A stretch of DNA of 26,796 nt from DATELY01 sp035276085. Its GTDB lineage: Bacteria > Pseudomonadota > Gammaproteobacteria > Steroidobacterales > Steroidobacteraceae. The translations under genes were made by a program, and so were the position numbers. Under the pieces are notes generated by a model that saw nothing but the letters and a program-made list of their open reading frames with translations, ran no database searches and had not been told where the DNA came from. Position 1 is the stretch's first letter, and every line of letters begins with the position of its first letter. Where the stretch lies: contig DATELY010000242.1 in assembly GCA_035276085.1 (NCBI GenBank), positions 1 through 26,796 of the forward strand, written 5' to 3'. Of the stretch, positions 15,075 through 22,792 are shown piece by piece.

Positions 15075-16372
15075 ATCCGAGCTCCGAATCGAAGGTCAAT
15101 GCGGCCTGGATCATTTTCGCTGCCGCGCTCGTAGTGCGTTTGGCATTGGCGTTCTGGCTACCGCAGGAAGTGATCTGGCCCGATGGCAAGCGGTACGAGA
15201 AGGTCGCATTGAACCTCATTCACGGCGAGGGTTTCGGCGATCTCGTGCAAAACCGGCTCTCGGTGCCCACGCAGCCGCTGCTGATAGCAGGCGTCTACAG
15301 CGTGTTCGGCGAGAAGAACTATCTCGCTTTACGCGTGGTGTGCGCCGTGATCGGAGCCTTCTCCGTGTTGCTCGGCTTCCTGCTGACGCGTTCTTTGTTT
15401 GGAACGGTGGCCGCCATGTGCGCCGGTGTGATGCTCGCGGGCTATCCCTATCTCGTGTACCTGTCGGCGCTGTTCGAATATCCGCAACCGTTGTTCATTC
15501 TGCTGCTGGCGGGTTTCTTCCTGTTGCACCAGCGGTTCCTGATCTCGCGCAGGCTGTTCACGCTGTTCTGCGCGTGCCTGTGTCTCGGCGCCGGCGTGCT
15601 TACCGTTCCGACAGCGCTATTGTTCGTACCGATTTTCGGGCTCCTGTTGCTGACACGTAAAGCGCTCGAGAGCGCGCTGCGCGTCGGTGTGCTGGCCGCG
15701 GCGCTGTTGCTCACGGTGGGTTCCTGGGCGACACGCAACTACGTCGAGTACGGTCACATGGTGCTCATCAATGCGGGCAGCGGTTGGAACTTCTGGGTGG
15801 CGAACAACGAGACCTACGCGCGCTACGGCAAGGAAGGTGTCGTGCCTCCCTGCGCGCCCGGGTATGAGCGCACCGACTATTGCCAGGACTACCGCACGCT
15901 GAATGCCTCCGTGCGCGCGAAGGGTCTGGAAGGCGTCGAGCGGGTGCGCGAAGAGGAGCGGCTCGCCTGGGAATACGGGCTCGAATACCTGCGCGATCAT
16001 CCGCAGGAGTTCGCCGTGCTCGCTGTGCAGAAGTTCTTGCGGCTCTGGAGTCCGGTACCGGATGCCGTTACCAGAGGTCGTGCGCAGGGCGGCGCTGCGC
16101 GCGATGCGATTGGGGCTGCGACCTACATTCCGCTCTTGTTGTTCGGGCTGGCGGGCATGGTGCTCGCAGCCAAGGACCATTGGCGCAAGCTGCTGCCCAT
16201 CTACGCGTTCATTCTGATCTTCGTCGCCCCGTTCGCGATCTTCCTGCCCACCACGCGCTATCGGCTGCCGATCGATTTCCTGTTCGCGATCTTCGCGTCG
16301 TACGCCTTGTTGCGCGCCTGGGCTTTCAGCTTCCGCTGGCGGACTCGCGACAAGCTGCTGCAGGTTGCTTAA
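15071..16372 (+). CDS. Polytopic GT-C glycosyltransferase (GT39/ArnT-like)
   Basis: This 433-residue integral membrane protein has about ten hydrophobic segments and the GT-C layout. A conserved acidic residue in the first periplasmic loop (VIWPDGKRYEKVALNLIHGEGF, Asp about 39) matches the catalytic or lipid-phosphate site of PMT/ArnT-like enzymes. A soluble loop (about 235-315, with Cys-containing CAPGYERTDYC that could form a disulfide) follows the middle helices. It ends with LPTTRYRLPIDFLFAIFASYALL, common in this group. It probably transfers a sugar from a polyprenyl-phosphate donor to an envelope acceptor on the periplasmic side. The frame extends upstream to 14804 inside gtrA; the ATG at 15071, overlapping the gtrA stop, is preferred. 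Its TAA shares TTAA with the convergent crotonase gene. Confidence 0.85.
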   Translation: MNPSSESKVNAAWIIFAAALVVRLALAFWLPQEVIWPDGKRYEKVALNLIHGEGFGDLVQNRLSVPTQPLLIAGVYSVFGEKNYLALRVVCAVIGAFSVLLGFLLTRSLFGTVAAMCAGVMLAGYPYLVYLSALFEYPQPLFILLLAGFFLLHQRFLISRRLFTLFCACLCLGAGVLTVPTALLFVPIFGLLLLTRKALESALRVGVLAAALLLTVGSWATRNYVEYGHMVLINAGSGWNFWVANNETYARYGKEGVVPPCAPGYERTDYCQDYRTLNASVRAKGLEGVERVREEERLAWEYGLEYLRDHPQEFAVLAVQKFLRLWSPVPDAVTRGRAQGGAARDAIGAATYIPLLLFGLAGMVLAAKDHWRKLLPIYAFILIFVAPFAIFLPTTRYRLPIDFLFAIFASYALLRAWAFSFRWRTRDKLLQVA

Positions 16373-17169
16373 GTCTCCGAGAACTGCGGGGCCCGTTGCG
16401 CCAGATGCGCCGCGACGGCTTCCGCATGATTCGGCCCCGCAATGAGACGATCCTGTTCTTCGGCTTCACCGCGCAGTGCGTCAGCGACCGTTCGATTCGA
16501 TAACTCATTCAGCAGTCGTTTCGCGGCACGCATCGCATCCGGGCTCTTCGTCGCGATCTCACGTGCGCTCTGCAGCGCTTCCTCGAGCGGATCGACGCAC
16601 ACGCGCGTCGCCAGTCCCAATGCGACAGCTTCCGTGCCCGAGAACACTCTGCCGGTGTAGATCAGTTCGCGTGCAACATCGTCGCGGACGAGCTCGCGCA
16701 TCAGCACGGTGCCGCCCATGTCGGGAATCAGTCCCCACTTGATTTCCATCATCGAGAGTTGCGCGTCGGCAGCAACGAAGCGCAAGTCCGCACCCAGGGC
16801 AAGCTGCAAGCCGCCGCCAAACGCAACGCCGTGCACCGCTGCGATCACGGGTGCAGGTACATCGCGCCACACGATCGCGGCGTATTGCTCGCGATTGGCA
16901 ATCCCGTGCGTGCGCGGACCCAAGGCGTGACCCAACGGCGTGGCCGTAGTGCCTGCTTTCGAGATGAGGCTCTTGTCGAGCCCAGAACAAAAGGCGCGGC
17001 CTTCGCCAGACAAGACGACGCAGCGCACTTCGCCAGCCTGACGCAGTTGCTCGCCAGCAGCGACCAACGCATCGAACATGGGACCGTCCAACGCATTCAT
17101 GCGCTCCGCACGCACGAGGCGGACGTGAGCCACACCCGCATCGACTTCAACTTTGACGCGATCGTTCAC
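16369..17169 (-). CDS. Crotonase/enoyl-CoA hydratase-isomerase family protein, atypical active site
   Basis: This 266-residue crotonase-fold protein has the two oxyanion-hole segments AFCSGLD (about 59-65) and GVAFGGGLQLALGAD (about 114-128). By family alignment, the first catalytic glutamate of enoyl-CoA hydratase (Glu144 in rat) is Gln122 here. The second (Glu164) is kept as Glu142. The following glycine is replaced by Asp150 (WGLIPDMGGT), the position used by dienoyl-CoA isomerase. Simple hydratase activity is thus doubtful; isomerase or another crotonase reaction is more likely. It starts with GTG at 17169, overlapping the GST stop as GTGA, so the two are translationally coupled. It is the last gene of the minus-strand cluster and converges on the GT-C gene. 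Confidence 0.87.
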   Translation of the reverse strand: MNDRVKVEVDAGVAHVRLVRAERMNALDGPMFDALVAAGEQLRQAGEVRCVVLSGEGRAFCSGLDKSLISKAGTTATPLGHALGPRTHGIANREQYAAIVWRDVPAPVIAAVHGVAFGGGLQLALGADLRFVAADAQLSMMEIKWGLIPDMGGTVLMRELVRDDVARELIYTGRVFSGTEAVALGLATRVCVDPLEEALQSAREIATKSPDAMRAAKRLLNELSNRTVADALRGEAEEQDRLIAGPNHAEAVAAHLAQRAPQFSET

Positions 17170-17777
17170 TTGCCCTGCTCGTATTGCGCAGAGAACCGTT
17201 TGAATGCGGGACGTTCCTCGCAGCGGGCAACGTACGCCTGAAACGTTGCACGCGATTCGATGCCGTTCACCATCATGCCCCAGCTGAGCTGCGAGGCGAG
17301 ATAGACGTCAGCGGCACTGAAGCGCTCACGCAGAATGAATGGACCGGGTGCGATCGCTTGCTCCAGCGCGTTCATGACGTCCGCGTAGCTCCCGTATCCG
17401 AGTGTCTCCGGTCGCGGTGCCGGGAGTCGTGCGAGCATCCGATCCACGATCGCGGGCTCGACGCACCCGGCCGCAAAGAACAACCAGCGCAGATAGGTAC
17501 CGCGCGTCGCATCATGACCAGGCGGTGCGAGTTGTGCTTGCGGAAAAGCGTCGGCAAGGTAAGCGCAGATCGCGGCCGCTTCGGTCACCACGACACCGTT
17601 GTGCACGATGGCGGGGATCTTGCCCATTGGATTGATGGCGAGGTACCCGGGCTTCTTGTGATCACGTGCTTCGAAGCTCAGGAACTCGATGCGATACGGC
17701 GCGGCCACTTCCTCGAGCATCCAGTGCACGATGCGGCCGCGGGATCGGGGGTTGTGATAGAAGACGATGTCACTCAT
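17166..17777 (-). CDS. Glutathione S-transferase family protein
   Basis: This 203-residue protein has an N-terminal thioredoxin-like domain (MSDIVFYHNPRSRGRIVHWMLEE to about 78). It contains the cis-Pro region NPMGKIPAIV and the glutathione-contact segment VTEAAAICAYLAD. A helical C-terminal domain (about 88-200) with FSAADVYLASQLSWGM follows. The N-terminal NPRSR block resembles a proteobacterial branch whose Ser or Arg contacts glutathione; no classical Tyr motif is seen. It may conjugate, dehalogenate or isomerise an intermediate of the nearby catabolic cluster. The frame stays open upstream to 18056, but the ATG at 17777 fits the fold. It overlaps the crotonase gene by 4 nt and lies 140 bp after the kinase gene; that gap shows nothing clear. 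Confidence 0.9.
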   Translation of the reverse strand: MSDIVFYHNPRSRGRIVHWMLEEVAAPYRIEFLSFEARDHKKPGYLAINPMGKIPAIVHNGVVVTEAAAICAYLADAFPQAQLAPPGHDATRGTYLRWLFFAAGCVEPAIVDRMLARLPAPRPETLGYGSYADVMNALEQAIAPGPFILRERFSAADVYLASQLSWGMMVNGIESRATFQAYVARCEERPAFKRFSAQYEQGK

Positions 17778-17917
17778 GAGCTGCGATTCCAGACAGCGAG
17801 GAGGGATGAGGGTAGCGCAGTAACGCTGCACCCCCAAACCAGGTTCTCGGACAGTGGGCCGGTTCGATTCGCGTGCGAGCCCGAGCGGAAGCCTCGCCGC
17901 CATCGGGTCGAAACACG

Positions 17918-19006
17918 TCACGCGCCAAGCAAGGCCAGTGCGTCGTGGTCGAGCGCGGCAGTCGCCGCGCGCACCACGTTCGCGGTGTTGATCGCTTCCG
18001 GTTGCCAGACAGCGCTGTTGTTGAGCCACGGCACGAAGGGATAGAAGCAGGCGCACCGATAGAGGAACCAGCCATCTTCCATGGTCGGCACGTCACGCGC
18101 GTCATAGAACGAGAGTCGAGCGAAGTAGTGCGCCAGCAGCGCGCGCTCCCATTTGCGACGCTCCGGTATGTCGAGGGCGGCGAGCAGGAAGTAGGAGAGA
18201 CCGATCGGCCAGTGCTCGGGCCGCGCAACCCAATCGATCAAGCCCGGCGTGCCATCGGCGGTGACGTAGAGATTGCCGAGATGCTCATCTCCGTGGATCA
18301 CCGTCATCGCCGACTGACGCAACACTGACCACATGACATGCCACGCCTTCTGGACTCGTTCCATGTCCTGCAGCGCATTGGGTAGCGCCCTGCCGCGCGG
18401 CTTTTCGACATAGGACTGCCAGTTCGCTGCGGTGAAGAAGCTCGGAAAATACATCTCGTTGACCTGGCGGCGATTCTCTGCGGCCAGCGTTCCGGGTCCC
18501 ATCGCGCCACCGGGCTGGAACGCATCGCTGTTCCACGCGCTTGCATGCATGCGTGCGAAGGCGTCCATGAAGGCCATCGCCTGGCCCAGGTCGAGCGTGT
18601 GGTACGCATCGAAGAAAGTGGCGCCGCGCGGCGCGAGATCCTCCATCACGATCGACGAAGCCGCTTCCGTGACACCGATGTGATACCAGCGCGGACCCGC
18701 AGGAGCCGCTACCAGCGGCACGATGTCGCGCAGCGAGCGAAGCTCGTTTGCCATCGCCCACGCGGATCCGGTGGCGGGGTCATTCTCACCGGGGAAGTTG
18801 CCTTTGACGATGTACGTTTTCGCGCGCTCCTCGCCGCCTCTTTCGAATTCGACCTCGACGCGGAACTTGTTCTGCTTGTGGCCGAAAATGGGTCCGCGCT
18901 TGACGGAGCGCACCGCGATCGTCGGCCAGCTGTCGCGCAACGCGGCGGTCATCCACTCGGGCGTGACATCGTCGTAGCGTTGCAAGGGCGCGGCGGTCGT
19001 GGGCAT
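17918..19006 (-). CDS. Small-molecule phosphotransferase, APH/CHK (ecdysteroid-kinase-like) fold
   Basis: This 362-residue kinase-like protein has an ATP-binding lobe with YIVKGNF (Lys68 probable), Glu88 in the next helix and the hinge IVMEDL (119-124). The catalytic loop VIHGDEHLGN (His238, Asp240, Asn245) and the metal-binding LIDW (Asp258) are intact, so it should be active. The spacing and the segment WPIGLSYFLLAAL after the metal site resemble CHK/EcKL-like and choline-kinase-like enzymes that phosphorylate hydroxyl groups of small molecules such as sterols. A strong Shine-Dalgarno, GGAGGA, lies 7 nt before the ATG at 19006. It sits between the zinc alcohol dehydrogenase and the GST. An antibiotic-resistance role is possible but the catabolic context favours a metabolic substrate. 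Confidence 0.85.
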   Translation of the reverse strand: MPTTAAPLQRYDDVTPEWMTAALRDSWPTIAVRSVKRGPIFGHKQNKFRVEVEFERGGEERAKTYIVKGNFPGENDPATGSAWAMANELRSLRDIVPLVAAPAGPRWYHIGVTEAASSIVMEDLAPRGATFFDAYHTLDLGQAMAFMDAFARMHASAWNSDAFQPGGAMGPGTLAAENRRQVNEMYFPSFFTAANWQSYVEKPRGRALPNALQDMERVQKAWHVMWSVLRQSAMTVIHGDEHLGNLYVTADGTPGLIDWVARPEHWPIGLSYFLLAALDIPERRKWERALLAHYFARLSFYDARDVPTMEDGWFLYRCACFYPFVPWLNNSAVWQPEAINTANVVRAATAALDHDALALLGA

Positions 19007-19061
19007 TTCGATTCCTCCGTCAACGTTCGGCGCAGGCGCTCAGGCCGAGGCGTCACCCGGA

Positions 19062-20111
19062 TCAACGCTGCACAGTGCCGGCGAGGTTGCGATCCTTCGC
19101 ACCCGAGCCGGGATTGACATGAATTTTTGTGGCGCGACTGGCTCCCGCGCGCATCGTCTCGAGCAATTCGGCAACGTCCTCGAGCGGGACGATGTCCTCC
19201 ACCATCTCTCGCGGCTCGGTCCCGCCGCGATCGAAGGCATCGACCGTCGCTTCGAATTCCTCGCGGGAATAAGCGGAGCTGAAACGGATCGACACTTCCT
19301 TGTACGCCGCTGTTGCAGGTATGAAGTGATCCATCGTCGAGCAGATCCCTAAGCAGACGATCGCACCGCCGGGACGGACGAGATCGATCGCAGTGGCAAA
19401 CAGGCCGGCCGCACCCGTGCATTCGAACACCACGTCGGGCGGACCACCCAGCGCAGATTGCAAGTCGTCGCTCAGCTGCGGCGTTGCTACGAACCCCGAC
19501 GCGCCAACCTTCGCCATCAACCGCTCGCGCCACGCCGATCGTGCACTGGCGACGATCGCACCTGCGTTACCGCGCCTGGCCCAGTAGACCGCGCCTGCGC
19601 CCATCGCTCCGGCGCCCAGAACCAGCACTCGCGCGCCTGCATCGATCGACGCCATGCGCACACCACGCAATGCGGATGCGACTGGCTCGACCAGCGCACC
19701 ATCGGTCAATGACAAAGCGGAAGGCATGCGCACCGAATAGCGCGCGTCGGCCAGTGTGTACTCACCGAACCCGCCCATCATCATGCGAAATCCGTTGACG
19801 CATTCGATCGGCCGCCCGCGGCGGCACGCCGCGCACGCTCCGCATCCGCTCATGGGCATCGCGGCAATCCGATCGCCGACACGCAAAGTGTCGACTGCAC
19901 TTCCCACCTCGACCACTTCACCGCAGAACTCGTGTCCCAACGCCACGCCGTGCGGATAAGTCATGCCGCGCCCAGATGTCATCTGCACATCCGAACCACA
20001 GATGCCGCACAGCCCCACTTTCACGAGGACTTCGTGCGGTCCCGGTTGCGGTTCCGGGACGTCTTCGATGCTGAGAGGGATGCCGGGGCCGTGAAAGATG
20101 GCGGCTTTCAT
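19062..20111 (-). CDS. Zinc-dependent alcohol dehydrogenase (MDR family)
   Basis: This 349-residue medium-chain dehydrogenase has the catalytic zinc ligands in GICGSD (Cys38) and GHE (His60, Glu61). The structural zinc loop GCGACAACRRGRPIEC (Cys90, 93, 96, 104) is complete. The cofactor motif is the imperfect VLVLGAGAMGAGAV, and the strand after it lacks an obvious acidic residue (VASARS), hinting at NADP preference (inference). It probably interconverts an alcohol and a ketone or aldehyde. It is the first gene of the minus-strand cluster, 55 bp before the kinase, and is divergent from the PQQ dehydrogenase. The ATG at 20111 has only a weak, distant GAGG upstream. Substrate is unknown. Confidence 0.92.
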   Translation of the reverse strand: MKAAIFHGPGIPLSIEDVPEPQPGPHEVLVKVGLCGICGSDVQMTSGRGMTYPHGVALGHEFCGEVVEVGSAVDTLRVGDRIAAMPMSGCGACAACRRGRPIECVNGFRMMMGGFGEYTLADARYSVRMPSALSLTDGALVEPVASALRGVRMASIDAGARVLVLGAGAMGAGAVYWARRGNAGAIVASARSAWRERLMAKVGASGFVATPQLSDDLQSALGGPPDVVFECTGAAGLFATAIDLVRPGGAIVCLGICSTMDHFIPATAAYKEVSIRFSSAYSREEFEATVDAFDRGGTEPREMVEDIVPLEDVAELLETMRAGASRATKIHVNPGSGAKDRNLAGTVQR

Positions 20112-20508
20112 GTGGCAGGTCGCCTCGAGCCGTCTCGAGTGAATGAGACATGGTGCGGTGGAGGAATCAAATGATACATCCGGTTGCGGCGGGTTTTCAG
20201 TGATTCAAAACGTCGCCGAAAAGCTCATACCCCAGGGAATGAGATTTCACCGTCTTTTTACGTACGTGATATTTCCGCATGGGAGGTGCCAACCTGCAGT
20301 TCAAAGGTTTCCTCTTCCCATTGAGTTCGCCATAGTCGATGAGGGGGACTTGAGATGGGTTTCATCGCATCGACGATGAGCAACCTGCTCCCGACATCTG
20401 CTCGTCCTGGCGGAGGTGCGGCGCCCATCATTCAATCGAGCAGCAAATGGAACGACTCGCGAGAGCCACAAACCGATCTACGAGACCGATGAGACTGTGA
20501 TCGACACG
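20112..20508. promoter_or_regulatory. Divergent intergenic region between Zn-ADH and PQQ-ADH arms
   Basis: This 397-bp gap must contain the promoters for both arms. Visible elements include two copies of CTCGAG separated by 4 bp (20124-20139) close to the ADH start. An imperfect dyad GTTTTCAGTGATTCAAAAC (20193-20211, seven of nine pairs) and the 8-bp palindrome ACGTACGT (20260-20267) are also present. The middle (about 20160-20350) is more AT-rich than the surroundings. A TGTATCAT-like -10 for the minus strand is near 20173-20180 but lacks a well-spaced -35. No regulator gene lies next to it and no convincing ORF is inside, although short frames are open. Confidence 0.4.
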
Positions 20509-22668
20509 ATGCGATCGGCTGCGTCGATTGTCTGCAGCTTGCACCTGGTGGCGACGGTGCCGGGCTTGCTTGCGCTCGGCTTGCTGGTGGGGTGCGATCG
20601 TCCCTCCCAAAGCCAGTCCTTCGACGCCGCCAGCGCGGCGGCTCAAATGTCCGCAGACGTCACTGCGCAGACCGTGGGCGCTGGCGCGGACTGGCAAGCA
20701 CACGGTGCGGCCGATGACGAGAGCGGGTATAGCCGGCTCGCGTCGATCAACACCGGCAACGTCGATCGCCTGGGCCTCGCGTGGTCGCTCGATCTGCCGG
20801 GCGAAGCCTCTCTGGAGGCGACGCCGCTGGCCGTCGATGGCGTGCTCTACTTCACTGGCACGCACTCGGCCGTCTATGCCGTCGATGGCAGGACCGGCAA
20901 GCTGCTCTGGAAGCACGACCCGGAAGTCTGGAGGTACGGCGCCGCCAAGATGCGGCTGTCATTCTCAGTGAACCGCGGTGCCGCCTATGCCGATGGCCGC
21001 GTGTTTGCGGGCACTTTCGATGGACGTCTGCTCGCGCTCGATGCCAGGAGCGGCAAGCTGTTGTGGAGCGTGGTCACCACTGCACCCGAAGGCAACCAGT
21101 ACATCACCGGCGCGCCGCGCGTGATGAAGAACAAGGTCATCATCGGTAACGGCGGCGCCGATTACGGCGCGCGTGGCTATGTGACCGCCTACGACGTCGA
21201 CACCGGCCGGCAGATCTGGCGCTTCTATACGGTTCCGGGCAGCCCGGAACAAAACAAGGGCGATCCGGCGATGGAGCGCGCCGCGAAAACCTGGAGCGGC
21301 GAGTACTGGAAAACGGGTACTGGCGGAACCGTCTGGAACGGGATCACTTTCGATCCGCAGTTGAACCGTGTCTATATCGGCACCGGCAACTCGGGGCCGT
21401 ACGATCCCGTCGTGCGCAGCCCCGGCGATGGTGACAACCTGTATCTGGTGTCCATCGTCGCGCTCGACGCGGACAGCGGCCAGTATCTCTGGCATTACCA
21501 GGTGAACCCGCGCGAAGCCTGGGACTACAAGGCCACCGCCAACATCATCGCGGCCACGCTGCGCATCGATGGCAAGCCCCGGGACGTGCTGATGCAGGCA
21601 CCCACCAACGGCTTCTTCTACGTGCTCGAGCGCAAGACCGGCAAGCTGTTGTCGGCGGAAAAGATCGGCAAGGTGACCTGGGCCGAGCGCATCGATCTGA
21701 GCACTGGCCGCCCGGTCGAGACCGACAACATTCGCTACGAAAAAGGCGTGCTGTCGATCTGGCCGAGTCCGCTCGGAGCACACAACTGGCAGGCGATGTC
21801 CTACAGCCCGAGCACCGGTCTTGTCTACATTCCATCCATGCGGATGGGCGCTACGTACACGCGATTCACGCCGGAGGGAAAGCCGCTGGCGTATAGCCCG
21901 CACATCACGCTCGAGACCGAGGGCCCTGAGGACGGAACGGGCTCACTGCTGGCTTGGGATCCGGCGCGGCAGAAACCCGTCTGGAAGATTCCGCTCGACA
22001 GCTTTTGGAACGGCGGCACGCTGGCCACCGCAGGCGGCCTGGTCCTGCAGGGCACCGGCTCCGGCTTCTTCTCGGCCTACGATGCAAGCAGCGGCAAGAA
22101 GCTTTGGAGCTTCAATGCGCGCCACGGCATCATCGCCGCGCCCATCAGTTACGCCATCGACGGCAAGCAATACATCGCAGTGCTCGCCGGTTACGGCGGC
22201 ACGGCTTCCTCGGGCAGTGCGTACATGAACACCGGTTGGAAGTACGGCGCGCAACCGCGCCGCTTGCAGGTCTTTGCGCTCGATGCGAACGCGGAACTGC
22301 CTCCTACCGCCGCGCCAGACTTGAACGCGCATGTGGTGGACGATCCCACTATCCGGATCGATGAAGCCGATGTGGCACCGGGGCAGGCGCTTTTCGTGGC
22401 GAACTGCGCGCTCTGTCACGGCTACAACGTCATCTCTGGCGGCGGCACGGCGCCAGACCTGCGCGAATCGCACGTGGTCCTGCACCTGGAAGCGCTCAAG
22501 GGTGTACTGAAGGAAGGTGCGCTATTGCCGCGTGGCATGCCGCGTTTCGACAACTTGAGCGACCGACAAATCACTCAGATCCACGCCTACATCCTAGCTC
22601 GTTCGCGCGCATCCCTGGGAACTCGACAGCCCTTCGGCGACAGCAAGGCCGCGAGCCGCCGCTCGTAA
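20509..22668 (+). CDS. PQQ-dependent quinohemoprotein alcohol dehydrogenase, lipoprotein
   Basis: This 719-residue periplasmic enzyme oxidises alcohols and hands electrons to its own heme c. A lipoprotein signal ends in LLVGC (Cys29). The eight-bladed propeller has repeated W-type motifs (YAVDGRTGKLLWK, LALDARSGKLLW, AYDASSGKKLW). GTGN (Asn294) and the catalytic Asp339 in AWDY are present. Lys341 sits where lanthanide-type enzymes carry a second Asp, so a calcium form is expected. Two oddities: the vicinal Cys-Cys normally before VNRG is Leu-Ser (150-151), and the usual calcium-ligand Glu in GGAE is Asp218 (GGADYGARG). The C-terminal cytochrome domain has CALCH (633-637) and axial Met about 677. 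In-frame GTGs at 20497 and 20416 are less likely starts than the ATG heading the signal peptide. Confidence 0.92.
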   Translation: MRSAASIVCSLHLVATVPGLLALGLLVGCDRPSQSQSFDAASAAAQMSADVTAQTVGAGADWQAHGAADDESGYSRLASINTGNVDRLGLAWSLDLPGEASLEATPLAVDGVLYFTGTHSAVYAVDGRTGKLLWKHDPEVWRYGAAKMRLSFSVNRGAAYADGRVFAGTFDGRLLALDARSGKLLWSVVTTAPEGNQYITGAPRVMKNKVIIGNGGADYGARGYVTAYDVDTGRQIWRFYTVPGSPEQNKGDPAMERAAKTWSGEYWKTGTGGTVWNGITFDPQLNRVYIGTGNSGPYDPVVRSPGDGDNLYLVSIVALDADSGQYLWHYQVNPREAWDYKATANIIAATLRIDGKPRDVLMQAPTNGFFYVLERKTGKLLSAEKIGKVTWAERIDLSTGRPVETDNIRYEKGVLSIWPSPLGAHNWQAMSYSPSTGLVYIPSMRMGATYTRFTPEGKPLAYSPHITLETEGPEDGTGSLLAWDPARQKPVWKIPLDSFWNGGTLATAGGLVLQGTGSGFFSAYDASSGKKLWSFNARHGIIAAPISYAIDGKQYIAVLAGYGGTASSGSAYMNTGWKYGAQPRRLQVFALDANAELPPTAAPDLNAHVVDDPTIRIDEADVAPGQALFVANCALCHGYNVISGGGTAPDLRESHVVLHLEALKGVLKEGALLPRGMPRFDNLSDRQITQIHAYILARSRASLGTRQPFGDSKAASRRS

Positions 22669-22687
22669 TGTTTCGTTCGGAACACAC

Positions 22688-22792
22688 ATGAGCAGATATC
22701 GAGACAAAGTTGCCGTTGTGACCGGCTCATCGCCCCGTTGGGATCGGCCGATCTTTTCGCCGTCGCGGGTCACACGAAAGGTATGCAAATGA
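22688..22792 (+). pseudogene. Remnant of an SDR N-terminus, 34 codons, coupled to the ALDH start
   Basis: The ATG at 22688 opens a 34-codon frame starting MSRYRDKVAVVTGSS, the unmistakable beginning of a short-chain dehydrogenase. It then loses the glycine motif (PRWDRPIF). Removing one T near 22739-22740 would restore RGIGRSF in the next frame, so a frameshift plus a large deletion is likely. The frame ends at TGA 22790-22792, overlapping the ALDH ATG (22789) as ATGA. The remnant could therefore still act as a leader that couples ALDH translation. Alternatively it is just decayed DNA. The match is short, so the call is moderate. Confidence 0.5.

Noticed and set aside
17861..17870. GGTTCGATTC, resembling a tRNA T-loop
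   Set aside because: The flanking bases do not pair into a T-stem, and no acceptor or anticodon arms are visible around it.
20143..20379. 78-codon plus-strand frame in the divergent gap
   Set aside because: No ribosome binding site, family motif or membrane/signal pattern. The region is better explained as regulatory DNA.
20416..20508. Upstream GTG starts for the PQQ dehydrogenase
   Set aside because: They would put 4-31 polar residues in front of a good lipoprotein signal peptide. The ATG at 20509 heads the signal directly.
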